From positions 310,001 to 374,000 of the forward strand of contig NZ_JAABOQ010000001.1 in the NCBI RefSeq assembly GCF_010671565.1: 64,000 bases of DNA, in the 5' to 3' direction. Below the pieces are notes generated by a model. The model worked only from the letters and a program-made list of their open reading frames with translations, was not told the origin of the DNA and made no database searches. The translations under genes and the position numbers were made by a program. Origin of the DNA: Spongiivirga citrea. GTDB lineage: Bacteria; Bacteroidota; Bacteroidia; Flavobacteriales; Flavobacteriaceae. Positions 16,230 to 25,315 of this stretch are shown here, piece after piece (position 1 is the first letter of the stretch; every line of letters starts with the position of its first letter).

Positions 16230-16366
16230 ATTATTCAATTTTTTTTGGCATTTTTTTTTACACCTTGAATGAAGGCAATTTTTTGCACCACAATCAACGG
16301 TTTCCAATCAATTAGAAACCTTAATTAAAAGGATGTACTCTTCAAAAAGCCCCATTGATAATTTAT

Positions 16367-16984
16367 TTAGATCAATCGCTGGTCATTTGCTTTTTTTATA
16401 GCTTCTTCCTTAGAGTTGACCTGAAGCTTTTCATAGATGTTCTTTATGTGAAACTTAATAGTATTTCGGCTTATAAATAAGGCCTCTCCTATACTTTTAA
16501 AACTCTTTCCCGTTGATAGTAGATTTAACACCTCAGTTTCACGTTCTGATAATATAGAAGAAGTTGCCTTCTTGAAAGAATCGACTACCATTCTGGCAAT
16601 TTTTATACTCATGGGTGCTCCTCCAGAGAGCAGTTCATTTAAAGCATCAACAAGTTGTTCACTCGAAGCATTTTTGGTTAAGTATCCACTTGCTCCAGCG
16701 CATAAGGCATCAAAAACGGTTTCTGAGTCTTCATACACCGTAATTACTAAAACCAAGACAGATGGTTTTTTGTCCTTTAAGATTTTAGTAGCTTCTATAC
16801 CATTAATTTTAGGCAATTCGATATCCATTATTACAATATCAGGACCATCTTGTTTGAAATGGGTAATAGCATCTTCAGCATTAGCATAAAGTCCGACAAC
16901 TTTTAGCTCTTTGGTCGCATTGATCACCTCCTTAAAAGCCAAGGCCAAGGATGTGTTATCTTCAATAATGACCACTTTCTTCAT
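16367..16984 (-). CDS. NarL/LuxR-family response regulator
   Basis: 205 residues. The receiver domain (1-120) has the acidic pair E8-D9, phospho-acceptor Asp in V-I-M-D-I-E-L-P-K and Lys in Y-L-T-K-N-A. The C-terminal LuxR-type helix-turn-helix reads L-S-E-R-E-T-E-V-L-N-L-L and S-R-N-T-I-K-F-H-I-K-N-I. It is the natural partner of the HisKA_3 kinase encoded just upstream. A CTACCC-type site with a -7 box ending 4 bp before its ATG lies inside the 3' end of the kinase gene, so the gene probably has its own, nearly leaderless, autoregulated promoter. NarL-type regulators bind TACYYMT inverted repeats, similar to the CTACCC dyads found here. Confidence 0.93.
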   Translation of the reverse strand: MKKVVIIEDNTSLALAFKEVINATKELKVVGLYANAEDAITHFKQDGPDIVIMDIELPKINGIEATKILKDKKPSVLVLVITVYEDSETVFDALCAGASGYLTKNASSEQLVDALNELLSGGAPMSIKIARMVVDSFKKATSSILSERETEVLNLLSTGKSFKSIGEALFISRNTIKFHIKNIYEKLQVNSKEEAIKKANDQRLI

Positions 16985-16988
16985 AAGA

Positions 16989-17035
16989 TAAAATTATAAT
17001 GAAAATCACTAATCAGCCCTACCCTTTTGTGGTAG
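16989..17035 (-). promoter_or_regulatory. CTACCC-type operator and promoter inside the kinase 3' end (site C)
   Basis: CTACCCTTTTGTGGTAG (17019-17035) is a 6-5-6 dyad with one mismatch. On the minus strand it is followed after exactly 22 bp by TAATTTTA (16996-16989). The -7 box ends 4 bp before the response-regulator ATG, so the transcript would be almost leaderless. Confidence 0.65.
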
Positions 17036-19861
17036 TTTACCTTTAAATATAATACAAGTGCCTTGATCGTTTTTCGTTTGTAAAACAAGCTCACAATTAA
17101 TTTTGTCAGCACGTGTTTTCATATTGGTTAATCCATTCATCGAAACTTCATCTAAATCGAAACCTACACCGTCGTCTTTAAGTTCAATAGTAAGGGTTCT
17201 ATTTTGAAAATGAAACGACATATAGGCATTTTTTGCGTGGGAATGTTTTACAGTATTCGTAATAGCTTCCTTAAATATAAATATGATCTGCTTGCTCCAA
17301 TAATAAGGCAGTTTAATCCCTTTTTTTATATCCGATTCCAATTCAAACGAAATTCCAAATTGATATAAATAATCCTCAGCAAAATCCGATAAATAAAAAC
17401 TCACTTCGTCTAGATAATTACTTTTTTCTTGAAGTGAAAAAATAAAATCTTTAGTCCCTTTATATAGATGATCAGCATCTTCTTTGATCGATTTAATCAG
17501 ATTAGTGTTTGAGGTACTTACCCGCTTGGATAATAAATCAGATAATAATGAAATACTCGCTAGCTTATTTCCTAAATCATCGTGAAAATCTCTGGCAATG
17601 GTATCTCTGACTTCTCCTAGCTCTTTTTCCGCTACAATTCGCTTACTTATTGCATTTTGTAAGATGATGTTTCTTTTGGATATAGCGCGCAGTCTATAGT
17701 AAAATGAAAGCCCTATAACAGCAACAATACTAAAAGCTCCTATTGCTAAAACCCACCAGCGTTGATACCAAGGCGGGCGTATTGCGAATTTAAATGTATC
17801 GCTGTATACCCAGTTACTATGGTCTTTTCTAGACTTAAATATGACCTCGTAGTCGTCTTTAGCATATGAGGAAAAATCAATATTGTTTTCAGTTGGATTA
17901 AGGGAAACCCAATCATTATTATTTAATCGATAGGCTACTTTAATCCCTACATCTTCAAAAGAAATGACTTCGTATTTAAATAATGTATTGTCTTGCGTAA
18001 TATTCATTCTAGGCGGTGGCGTTTCTTTTAAACTCTTCCTTTCGATTATTGAAATACCATTATCTCCAGCCAGCCAAAGTGAATTATTTACCGGTAATAT
18101 TTTGTTGATTGCAAGTGAATTAAAGCCTATGGATTTTGAAAAATTAAGGATATTGTCATTTTCTATAATTGAAAGTCCACCCTGGGTAGCTAAGTATAAA
18201 GTCTCATCGACAAACAAATCGTTGATTCGTTCGTTTTGAATCCCTTTCTTTTCGTCATAAACTTTTATCGAGTCTTTTTTAACTAAAAAGAGTCCTTTAT
18301 CCGTATATATATAGTAGCTATCTTTCTGTTTTTTATGCCCTTGTATTCGATCTCCGTAAACCGTTTGATTAAATATTGAATCTGGTTCAAACAGGTCGTT
18401 TTTTGGAGTATATGACCATCTTCCTTTATTGGTGTAGAACGTAATTTTATCTTGTTCATCTTCAATAGCATTTACAACAATTTCATCGCCATCATAAATG
18501 GTTTTACCATCAACCTTAATGGTATCTGTTTGTACAATTATTCCGTGGCTTGATTTATCAATAAAGCGTCCATTAATAAAGTTGAAACCAGATATACTTT
18601 TTTCAGAGGAAGCATTCAAAGCTGAGACAAACAATGAGTCGTCAACAACCGTTAGTTTTTTTGCAAACCCATTTAAAGGATATGTAGCCACTATTTCTTC
18701 ATCTAAAAACTTAAAAAGTTTTGAAGGTGTTAGTGCATATATATTATTTCTAAAATAAGTAAGGTCAACTACATAATTCCCTTCAATTTTATTTTTAATA
18801 GTCGGATTAGAATGGTAATAGCAATAGACACCATTGCCAAAAGTGGTAATCCATAAATTACCTTCAAAGTCAAAAATGGCATCGGAAATTGTAGTGTTAA
18901 TATTAAACTCCTCTAGCAGATTATTAGACTCTTTGGTCAATGTATTATAACTATATAGCGTTTTAAAGCCATAACTATCTCGTGCTATAATGAAATAAGT
19001 ATTTAGTTCTTTTGGACTACACCGTATCTTAACAATCTTTTCGTTAGCGGGAATAGACGATACCAAATGAGTGTTCGTTATCGAGCTAGAAGAAGTAAAA
19101 ATTAATTGATTCGTAGTGCCAAAAACATACTGATTATTTCTGTTTTTGGTTGCTGCGGATATTTCTAGTGTATCTAAAAACTCGAAATAAGGGGCTGTCT
19201 CTTTTGTGTTTTTTAGAAGTCTAATCCCAGAAATATTGTTGCTTGAACTGCCCTGATCATGAATGACTAACTTATCATCCAGATGACTTAACCCAACATG
19301 ATTAAAGCTGATTACATTTTTGTATGCATCACTAAAACGGTCTCCATCAATAAAACTCTGCTTACTAAGCGTAGAATCCTTTAAGCTATAAAAAAAGAAC
19401 CGACTCCCCGATTGCACATAAATCATATCATCACTTAAGTCGATATCGAGAATCTTAGTGTTATTATCATGGAATTTAGAGCTTTTAAATATGGTATCAT
19501 TTTTTAGAAAATGAAGACCTCCGCCCCAGGTGGAAATAACCAACGTAGTACTATCCAATTCCTTCACATCCATAATGTAATTGGATGTGAGTCCGTTTTT
19601 TAAACCATAGTTTGTAAACTTTTTTCCATCAAATTTTGATAAGCCATCATCAGTACATATCCAAATGTAGCCTTTACTATCCTGAATAATATTATAAGTA
19701 ACATCGTGTGCTAAGCCATCAGACGATGTGTAATGTTTGATGTTGGTTTGTGCATAACATAGCCCGCCAAATAAACAGCATGCAACTGATAGGAAACACT
19801 TTTTGTAAAAATATGTCAGTAATCGCTGAAAATTCACACTAGCAAAATACGGTTTTTTCAA
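17009..19861 (-). CDS. Propeller-domain sensor histidine kinase (HisKA_3)
   Basis: 950 residues from a TTG start; no nearer ATG fits the signal sequence. There is an N-terminal signal (C-F-L-S-V-A-C-C-L-F-G-G-L-C-Y-A), then about 600 residues of Reg_prop beta-propeller blades (D-S-K-G-Y-I-W-I-C-T-D-D-G-L-S-K-F, F-E-G-N-L-W-I-T-T-F-G-N-G-V), a Y_Y_Y domain and one membrane helix (W-W-V-L-A-I-G-A-F-S-I-V-A-V-I-G). The cytoplasmic kinase has the H-box R-D-F-H-D-D-L-G, N-box E-A-I-T-N-T-V-K-H and G-box D-D-G-V-G-F. It senses an unknown periplasmic signal and should phosphorylate the NarL-type regulator 24 bp downstream. Confidence 0.93.
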   Translation of the reverse strand: MKKPYFASVNFQRLLTYFYKKCFLSVACCLFGGLCYAQTNIKHYTSSDGLAHDVTYNIIQDSKGYIWICTDDGLSKFDGKKFTNYGLKNGLTSNYIMDVKELDSTTLVISTWGGGLHFLKNDTIFKSSKFHDNNTKILDIDLSDDMIYVQSGSRFFFYSLKDSTLSKQSFIDGDRFSDAYKNVISFNHVGLSHLDDKLVIHDQGSSSNNISGIRLLKNTKETAPYFEFLDTLEISAATKNRNNQYVFGTTNQLIFTSSSSITNTHLVSSIPANEKIVKIRCSPKELNTYFIIARDSYGFKTLYSYNTLTKESNNLLEEFNINTTISDAIFDFEGNLWITTFGNGVYCYYHSNPTIKNKIEGNYVVDLTYFRNNIYALTPSKLFKFLDEEIVATYPLNGFAKKLTVVDDSLFVSALNASSEKSISGFNFINGRFIDKSSHGIIVQTDTIKVDGKTIYDGDEIVVNAIEDEQDKITFYTNKGRWSYTPKNDLFEPDSIFNQTVYGDRIQGHKKQKDSYYIYTDKGLFLVKKDSIKVYDEKKGIQNERINDLFVDETLYLATQGGLSIIENDNILNFSKSIGFNSLAINKILPVNNSLWLAGDNGISIIERKSLKETPPPRMNITQDNTLFKYEVISFEDVGIKVAYRLNNNDWVSLNPTENNIDFSSYAKDDYEVIFKSRKDHSNWVYSDTFKFAIRPPWYQRWWVLAIGAFSIVAVIGLSFYYRLRAISKRNIILQNAISKRIVAEKELGEVRDTIARDFHDDLGNKLASISLLSDLLSKRVSTSNTNLIKSIKEDADHLYKGTKDFIFSLQEKSNYLDEVSFYLSDFAEDYLYQFGISFELESDIKKGIKLPYYWSKQIIFIFKEAITNTVKHSHAKNAYMSFHFQNRTLTIELKDDGVGFDLDEVSMNGLTNMKTRADKINCELVLQTKNDQGTCIIFKGKLPQKGRAD

Positions 19862-19887
19862 GCCTTGAAATACCTGTAAAACAAAAA

Positions 19888-19934
19888 CTACCCTGTTGGG
19901 GTAGATGGCTGCTTTAGCATAAGATATAATTTTC
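19888..19934 (+). promoter_or_regulatory. CTACCC-N5-GGGTAG operator and promoter of the giant adhesin (site D)
   Basis: CTACCCTGTTGGGGTAG (19888-19904) is a perfect 6-5-6 dyad. After exactly 22 bp comes TAATTTTC (19927-19934). It points rightward; no -7 box with this spacing exists toward the kinase gene on the left. Confidence 0.75.
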
Positions 19935-19950
19935 GTCCTAGAAAAATATG

Positions 19951-19998
19951 CGTTATCCCCGTTCCTTTTTTCTCAAAAAAAGAAAAGGCTCCATAACG
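19951..19998 (+). other. Hairpin in the adhesin mRNA leader
   Basis: CGTTAT (19951-19956) can pair with ATAACG (19993-19998), and inside it CCTTTT (19964-19969) with AAAAGG (19983-19988). If translation starts at 20029, this lies in an 88-nt leader and could affect expression. Confidence 0.4.
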
Positions 19999-20028
19999 AT
20001 TAAAACAAGTCAAAATCAAATCAAACAT

Positions 20029-23000
20029 ATGAAAACTAAACACTACCTACTTTTATTTTTTTGTATTGGGGCGGGTGCTTTCACCTCAATGAAAGCCCAG
20101 TATACCGCGATACCTGACCCCAATTTTGAGGCCTTTTTAGCACCTCAAGATGACATCCCCAATGATGGGCAAGTACCTACTGCAAATATTGAAGTGATTG
20201 CAAATTTATTTATAACGCCTACACCTACTACTATTAATATAACGGATTTAACTGGTATTGAAGATTTTGCAGCGTTATCTACGGTTGTTGTTAGGGGTAT
20301 TCCGGTGACCACAGTAGATTTGAGCAATAATTTAAACCTAATCACTATAGATTTTATCGGTAGTTCTCTTAACACTATAAATCTAGGGACAAATAATAAT
20401 ATTCAATCTTTATTTTTAGGTCAAAATCAACTAGCCACAATCGATATTTCAGGATTGTCAGGTTTGGTTGACCTTCGTGCGGAAAACAATCAACTTACCA
20501 CTATTGACCTATCTAACAATACACAGTTGACTAGATTGTGGGTAAATGATAATTCAATTAACATACTCGATTTAAGAAATAATCTTCTCCTAAATAACAT
20601 ACGATTACAGAATAATCAACTTTTAACATTAGACTTAAGGCGAAATACAGCACTTCAGTTTATTGAGCTTCAAAGTAACCAGATTGCTGATTTGAATGTC
20701 AGCACATTGTTAGATTTGAGATCAATTTCTTTAGACGGAAACTCCATGCAGAATTTAGATTTTTCCCAAAACGCACAACTCCAGCAAGCAGGGTTAAGAA
20801 TTGGTTCTTCATTGGAAAATTTAAATCTAGCTAATGGCAACAATGCGAATTTTGCATCAATACTCGCAAATAATAACCCCAATTTAAGTTGTATCCAAGT
20901 AGATGATCCTAATGCAAATGTTTCTACAATTACTAAAGATGCTGCTGCAAGTTTTTCTGCGAATTGTGCTCCTTTTGTTACAATAACCAGCACACCAAAT
21001 TTTCCATCTGAAATTACTGGAGATCAACAATTAATCTTTACGCTAAGCATTGAATTTTCAAGTCCGGTTACAGGATTTGATTCTTTTTCAGATATATCGG
21101 GTACTAATTTTGGTTTTCAAAATCAAATTACAGCATTAAGTTCAACACTATATCAGGTTGATATTAGAAATCTTAGAACTTGCGGAGATCCTGTCACTTT
21201 ACAGGTTCTAGGAGGCGCTGCTCAAGATGTAAATACGAGTACTGATAATGTAGCAAGTAGCATTATTACAATTCCTACTAGGGATATTGTGCCACCAATA
21301 GTAGACTTCAAAACTTCGACACCACTTAGACTTGACGCTTCTGGAGGTGGAGTTGTAACACAAGCCTTAGTAATAAATGGGACTCCTTCTGACCCAGGTT
21401 GTAATCTTCCAAGCGATTTAACAATTAGTTTTTCTCCAACAAATTTTAGCTGCGCGGATATAGGTCCTAATGCTATCCCTGTGACTGTCACTGTAACTGA
21501 TTTGGATGGAAATTCGACTGTTGGAGTGGTTAATGTTTTTGTAACTGAAAATATTCCTCCTGTTGTACAAACTAAAGATTTTACATTACAATTAGATGCC
21601 AACGGACAAGCAGTTTTAGACCCCAATGATATTGATGATGGCAGTGTTGATAATTGTAGTTTGACATCTACATTGTTCAAACAAGTAGATAAAAGTAACT
21701 TTACATGTGCAGATTTGGGAGCAAATACGGTTACACTATTTGTAACGGACAATATAGGAAATCGGGGTACAGCTACGGCAACAGTAACCGTAGTAGATAC
21801 AGTTCCTGCTGTTGCGGTATGCCAAGATATTACAGTACAACTCGATGCTAATGGAGTAGGTACCATACAAGCTATTGATATTGATAATGGTTCAGGTAGT
21901 GGATGCGATTCTGTTACTCTAAGTGTAGACCAAGACACATTTACTTGCGCTGATTTAGGAGCAAATACTGTTACACTTACGGTTAATGACGGTACTACAA
22001 CAGATAGTTGCACGGCTACGGTAACGATTGAAGACAATGTGGCACCAATTGCCATAGCGCAAGATATTACCATCCAGTTAGATGGGAATGGTCAGGCGAG
22101 TATTAGTGCCGCCGACATTAACAATAATAGTACTGATAACTGTGCTATAGGTACGTTTAATATAGATGTTAGTAGTTTTAACTGTAGCAACTTAGGTGCG
22201 AACACGGTAACCTTGAGTGTAACAGATACCTCAGGGAATACTGCTACTGCTACTGCAACGGTTACTGTTGAAGATAACTTAACGCCAATTGCTGTGGCCG
22301 CAGGCTTCACAATACCGTTGGATCCTAACGGTCAGGTGACCATTACAGGAGCCAATGTCGACAATGGTAGTTCGGATAATTGTAGTGTTAACTTAACGCT
22401 TAGTCAATCGACCTTTGATTGTTCTAATCTAGGAGCGAACACTGTTACTTTAACGGTGACTGACCCATCAGGCAACACCGATACTGCAACAGCCATTATT
22501 ACTGTAGAAGACAATCAACCACTTACAGCTATTGCCCGAGATATCACGGTACAATTAGATGCTAATGGCCAAACTATAATCACACCACAGGATGTTGACA
22601 ATGGTTCCGGTAGTGGATGTGGTAATATTACTTTAAGTCTAGACACAACAAGTTTTACTTGTAATGATATTGGGCAAAATACGGTTACCTTAACAGCTAC
22701 TGAAGGGCCTAATACAGAAACAGCAACTGCAGTTGTCACTGTTGAAGACAATGTTCCTCCGAGTATAACTCCTCAAGTCCTTACAATAGAATTAGATATC
22801 AATGGTCAAGCCAGCATTACAACAGCTGATGTTGACAATGGTAGTAGCGATAATTGTGGTATCGCTTCTTCGAGCCTTGATATAACAAATTTTGACTGTT
22901 CGAATATCGGCGCAAACACGGTGACTCTAACGGTAGTGGATGCACAAGGTAATGTTGGTTCCTCTACGACTACGGTAACGGTAACAGATACGGTAGCCCC

Positions 23001-24291
23001 AACAGCCATTACTCAAGATATAACTATCCAACTAGACGGAACAGGTAATGCTAGCATTACTGCACAGCAAATCGATAATGGATCGACAGATAACTGTGCT
23101 GTGGATACCCTTAGTTTGGATCAAACGGATTTTGACTGCTCTAATCTTGGAATAAACACCGTAACCCTAACAGTAATTGATGCTAGTGGTAATTCAGCTA
23201 CCGCAACAGCAGTAGTAACAGTAGAAGAAGACCCAAATCAACCACTGACTGCGATAGCGCAGGATATCACGGTACAACTAGATCCTAATGGATCAGTGAC
23301 TATTACCCCACAGGATGTAGATAACGGGTCGAATAGTGGTTGTAATAGCAGTCCGACCTTAAGTTTAGATATTGATACGTTTGATTGTTCCAACCTTGGT
23401 GCAAACACAGTGACACTTACGGTAACTCAAGGTAGTGCAACAAGCACCGCGACTGCAACAATTACAGTCGAAGACACGCTTGCTCCAACAGTCACCACCC
23501 AAGATATTACAGTGACTTTAGATACCAATGGTGATGGGAGCATTGCTCCATCTGATATAAATAATGGTTCTACAGATAATTGTACAGCCGATGCAGATTT
23601 AACCTATGCATTAGACACCACCACTTTTGATTGTTCTAATCTAGGAGCAAATACGGTAACGCTAACGGTGACTGATGCGCAAAGCAATGTATCGACTGGA
23701 ATAGCAACAGTAACGGTAACAGAAGATGTAGCCCCAACGATAGTGACTCAAGACATCACTGTTTCATTAGATGCTAATGGACAAGCCAGTATCACTGCAG
23801 CGGATATTGACAATGGTTCTACAGATGATTGTAGTGGTATTGCATCAACAAGTTTGGATATTACTGATTTTGATTGTCCCGGTTTAGGTGATGTAACAGT
23901 GACCCTAACAGTAACAGATAATGAAGGGAATACAGCCACAGGAACAGCCACTGTAACCATCACTGCAACAGATGAAGATGGTAATGGTATTGCAGATGAC
24001 TGTGAGAGTAAAGAGATTGTGACCCCTCAAGGGTTTTCTCCTAATGGAGATACCATCAACGATACTTGGGTAATTGAAAACATCGATGACTTTCCAAATA
24101 GCAAGGTGACGGTCTACAACCGCTGGGGTCAAAAGGTGTTTGAGGCTAACAACTATCAGAATGATTGGGATGGTACTTCTACAGAAGCAGGCAGCGGTAA
24201 CCGCTTACCAGCGGGTAGTTATCTATATGTAATAGAACTAAACGATCCTGACTTTCCACCTAAACAAGGGTGGATATACATTAACTATTAA
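20029..24291 (+). CDS. Giant repeat adhesin with LRR region and gliding-type (CHU_C) C-terminal domain
   Basis: 1420 residues from the ATG at 20029, chosen over the in-frame ATG at 19948 because it gives a normal signal peptide (M-K-T-K-H-Y-L-L-L-F-F...S-M-K-A-Q). After that come about ten 20-residue leucine-rich repeats (to about 20930) and a linker. Next are eleven roughly 80-residue HYR-like beta modules (21290-23990) with the pattern Q-D-I-T-V-Q-L-D-x-N-G and F-D-C-S-N-L-G-A-N-T-V-T-L-T-V. The end is a type B type IX secretion signal: F-S-P-N-G-D-T-I-N-D-T-W...N-R-W-G-Q-K-V-F. It should be exported by the type IX system and displayed on the surface. It is followed by a PorP/SprF gene. Confidence 0.92.
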   Translation: MKTKHYLLLFFCIGAGAFTSMKAQYTAIPDPNFEAFLAPQDDIPNDGQVPTANIEVIANLFITPTPTTINITDLTGIEDFAALSTVVVRGIPVTTVDLSNNLNLITIDFIGSSLNTINLGTNNNIQSLFLGQNQLATIDISGLSGLVDLRAENNQLTTIDLSNNTQLTRLWVNDNSINILDLRNNLLLNNIRLQNNQLLTLDLRRNTALQFIELQSNQIADLNVSTLLDLRSISLDGNSMQNLDFSQNAQLQQAGLRIGSSLENLNLANGNNANFASILANNNPNLSCIQVDDPNANVSTITKDAAASFSANCAPFVTITSTPNFPSEITGDQQLIFTLSIEFSSPVTGFDSFSDISGTNFGFQNQITALSSTLYQVDIRNLRTCGDPVTLQVLGGAAQDVNTSTDNVASSIITIPTRDIVPPIVDFKTSTPLRLDASGGGVVTQALVINGTPSDPGCNLPSDLTISFSPTNFSCADIGPNAIPVTVTVTDLDGNSTVGVVNVFVTENIPPVVQTKDFTLQLDANGQAVLDPNDIDDGSVDNCSLTSTLFKQVDKSNFTCADLGANTVTLFVTDNIGNRGTATATVTVVDTVPAVAVCQDITVQLDANGVGTIQAIDIDNGSGSGCDSVTLSVDQDTFTCADLGANTVTLTVNDGTTTDSCTATVTIEDNVAPIAIAQDITIQLDGNGQASISAADINNNSTDNCAIGTFNIDVSSFNCSNLGANTVTLSVTDTSGNTATATATVTVEDNLTPIAVAAGFTIPLDPNGQVTITGANVDNGSSDNCSVNLTLSQSTFDCSNLGANTVTLTVTDPSGNTDTATAIITVEDNQPLTAIARDITVQLDANGQTIITPQDVDNGSGSGCGNITLSLDTTSFTCNDIGQNTVTLTATEGPNTETATAVVTVEDNVPPSITPQVLTIELDINGQASITTADVDNGSSDNCGIASSSLDITNFDCSNIGANTVTLTVVDAQGNVGSSTTTVTVTDTVAPTAITQDITIQLDGTGNASITAQQIDNGSTDNCAVDTLSLDQTDFDCSNLGINTVTLTVIDASGNSATATAVVTVEEDPNQPLTAIAQDITVQLDPNGSVTITPQDVDNGSNSGCNSSPTLSLDIDTFDCSNLGANTVTLTVTQGSATSTATATITVEDTLAPTVTTQDITVTLDTNGDGSIAPSDINNGSTDNCTADADLTYALDTTTFDCSNLGANTVTLTVTDAQSNVSTGIATVTVTEDVAPTIVTQDITVSLDANGQASITAADIDNGSTDDCSGIASTSLDITDFDCPGLGDVTVTLTVTDNEGNTATGTATVTITATDEDGNGIADDCESKEIVTPQGFSPNGDTINDTWVIENIDDFPNSKVTVYNRWGQKVFEANNYQNDWDGTSTEAGSGNRLPAGSYLYVIELNDPDFPPKQGWIYINY
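21290..23990 (+). repeat. Tandem HYR-like module array with a three-module super-period
   Basis: About eleven modules of 76-90 codons. Modules 2, 5 and 8 (Q/R-D-I-T codons at 21823, 22537 and 23260) carry the G-S-G-S-G-C or S-N-S-G-C variant. The two modules after each carry S-T-D-N-C or S-S-D-N-C, giving a higher-order period of 714-723 bp. Confidence 0.8.
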
Positions 24292-24308
24292 TCAATCCCC
24301 ATACAAAG

Positions 24309-24379
24309 AAGACACAGCTGGGTAGATGGTTTTTTCTCTAAAGAGAAACATCATGGTTGTAAGGGCTTGGCTGTGTCTT
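24309..24379 (+). other. Structured intergenic RNA between the adhesin and PorP genes
   Basis: An outer stem AAGACACAGC (24309-24318)/GCTGTGTCTT (24370-24379) encloses an inner stem TTTCTCT (24333-24339)/AGAGAAA (24342-24348) extended by GATG (24325-24328)/CATC (24349-24352). There is no T-run after the outer stem, so it looks like an mRNA processing or stability element rather than a simple terminator. Confidence 0.6.
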
Positions 24380-24433
24380 ATGCTTGAATCAAAAAATATC
24401 AACTAAAAAACAAATCGATAAGAAAAGATAAAG

Positions 24434-25315
24434 ATGAAAGAATTACGATATATCAGCCTATTAGTATTGCTATTGGTAGGACTACCCGGAACAACAATAG
24501 CCCAACAAGACCCTAGTTATACCTTGTATAATTACAATATGAATGTGATTAATCCCGCTTTTGCAGGGAGCACAGAACAAACCCAACTCAATGTAAACTT
24601 TAGAAGTCAATGGGTTGGCTTACAAGGCGCCCCAGAGACCCAGAGTCTATCCTTAGGCATTCCGATTAATGATAAGATAGGTATAGGAGCTTCGGTAGTA
24701 AACGACCGGGTGTTTGTCTTAAATGAGACTGATGCCTATATCGATTTTTCATACAAGCTACAATTAACAGACAACACCAAGCTATATTTGGGCTTAAAAG
24801 CAGGAGGTTCTTTTGTAGATATAGACTTAAACTCACTACAGATCACAAACGATCCACTCTTCACAGAAAATGTGAGTACGTTTAATCCAAACATCGGTAT
24901 CGGGGCATTACTAAGAACAAACAATTATTATATCACCCTATCAGCCCCCCAGCTCTTAAAGAGCGATAGATATGAAAAGGAGGCGGGTATTGCAACCGAG
25001 GCAACAGATGAGTTGCACTTCTTCGCAGGTGGTGGCTATCACATAACCTTGAATGACAATCTACAGTTCACACCATCGACCATGGTGAGAATGGTATCGG
25101 GTAGTCCGACTACGATCGATCTAACCGGCACTTTTGATATCTATAACAGAATAGAATTAGGACTGAACTATCGATTGAATGAATCAGTAAGTGGACTGGC
25201 CTTTGTAAAGATGGCTGATTGGATGGCATTTGGCTATGCTTATGACAGAGCAACCACCAACATAGGCGACTACAGTAGAGGATCTCATGAGGTACTGCTT
25301 CGATTTAACTTATAA
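24434..25315 (+). CDS. PorP/SprF-family type IX secretion membrane protein
   Basis: 293 residues with a signal peptide (L-L-V-L-L-L-V-G-L-P-G-T-T-I-A-Q) and the family start Q-D-P-S-Y-T-L-Y-N-Y-N-M-N-V-I-N-P-A-F-A-G. The rest is an outer-membrane beta-barrel pattern ending in an aromatic-rich strand (L-R-F-N-L). Such proteins sit beside CHU_C-domain giants and are needed to export or anchor them (SprF for SprB). It is 142 bp after the adhesin stop, with a structured RNA between. Its stop codon overlaps the ATG of the next small gene (TAATG). Confidence 0.92.
   Translation: MKELRYISLLVLLLVGLPGTTIAQQDPSYTLYNYNMNVINPAFAGSTEQTQLNVNFRSQWVGLQGAPETQSLSLGIPINDKIGIGASVVNDRVFVLNETDAYIDFSYKLQLTDNTKLYLGLKAGGSFVDIDLNSLQITNDPLFTENVSTFNPNIGIGALLRTNNYYITLSAPQLLKSDRYEKEAGIATEATDELHFFAGGGYHITLNDNLQFTPSTMVRMVSGSPTTIDLTGTFDIYNRIELGLNYRLNESVSGLAFVKMADWMAFGYAYDRATTNIGDYSRGSHEVLLRFNL

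Noticed and set aside
16230-16307. Cys/Lys-rich N-terminal extension of the small membrane protein
   Set aside because: It has a non-ATG start, an A-rich DNA tract and unlikely composition; the ATG at 16229 gives a normal membrane protein.
19948-20028. N-terminal extension of the adhesin from the ATG at 19948
   Set aside because: It would place a Lys/Arg-rich segment before a clear signal peptide; the ATG at 20029 fits secretion better.
21222-22073. Long minus-strand open frame (283 codons) and several others opposite the adhesin repeats
   Set aside because: They mirror the repetitive Thr/Val-rich modules, repeat with the same period, and have no sensible domain or promoter.
24318-24326. 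GGGTAG near 24320 as half of another CTACCC operator
   Set aside because: There is no matching CTACCC half 5 bp upstream; the sequence is part of the structured intergenic RNA.
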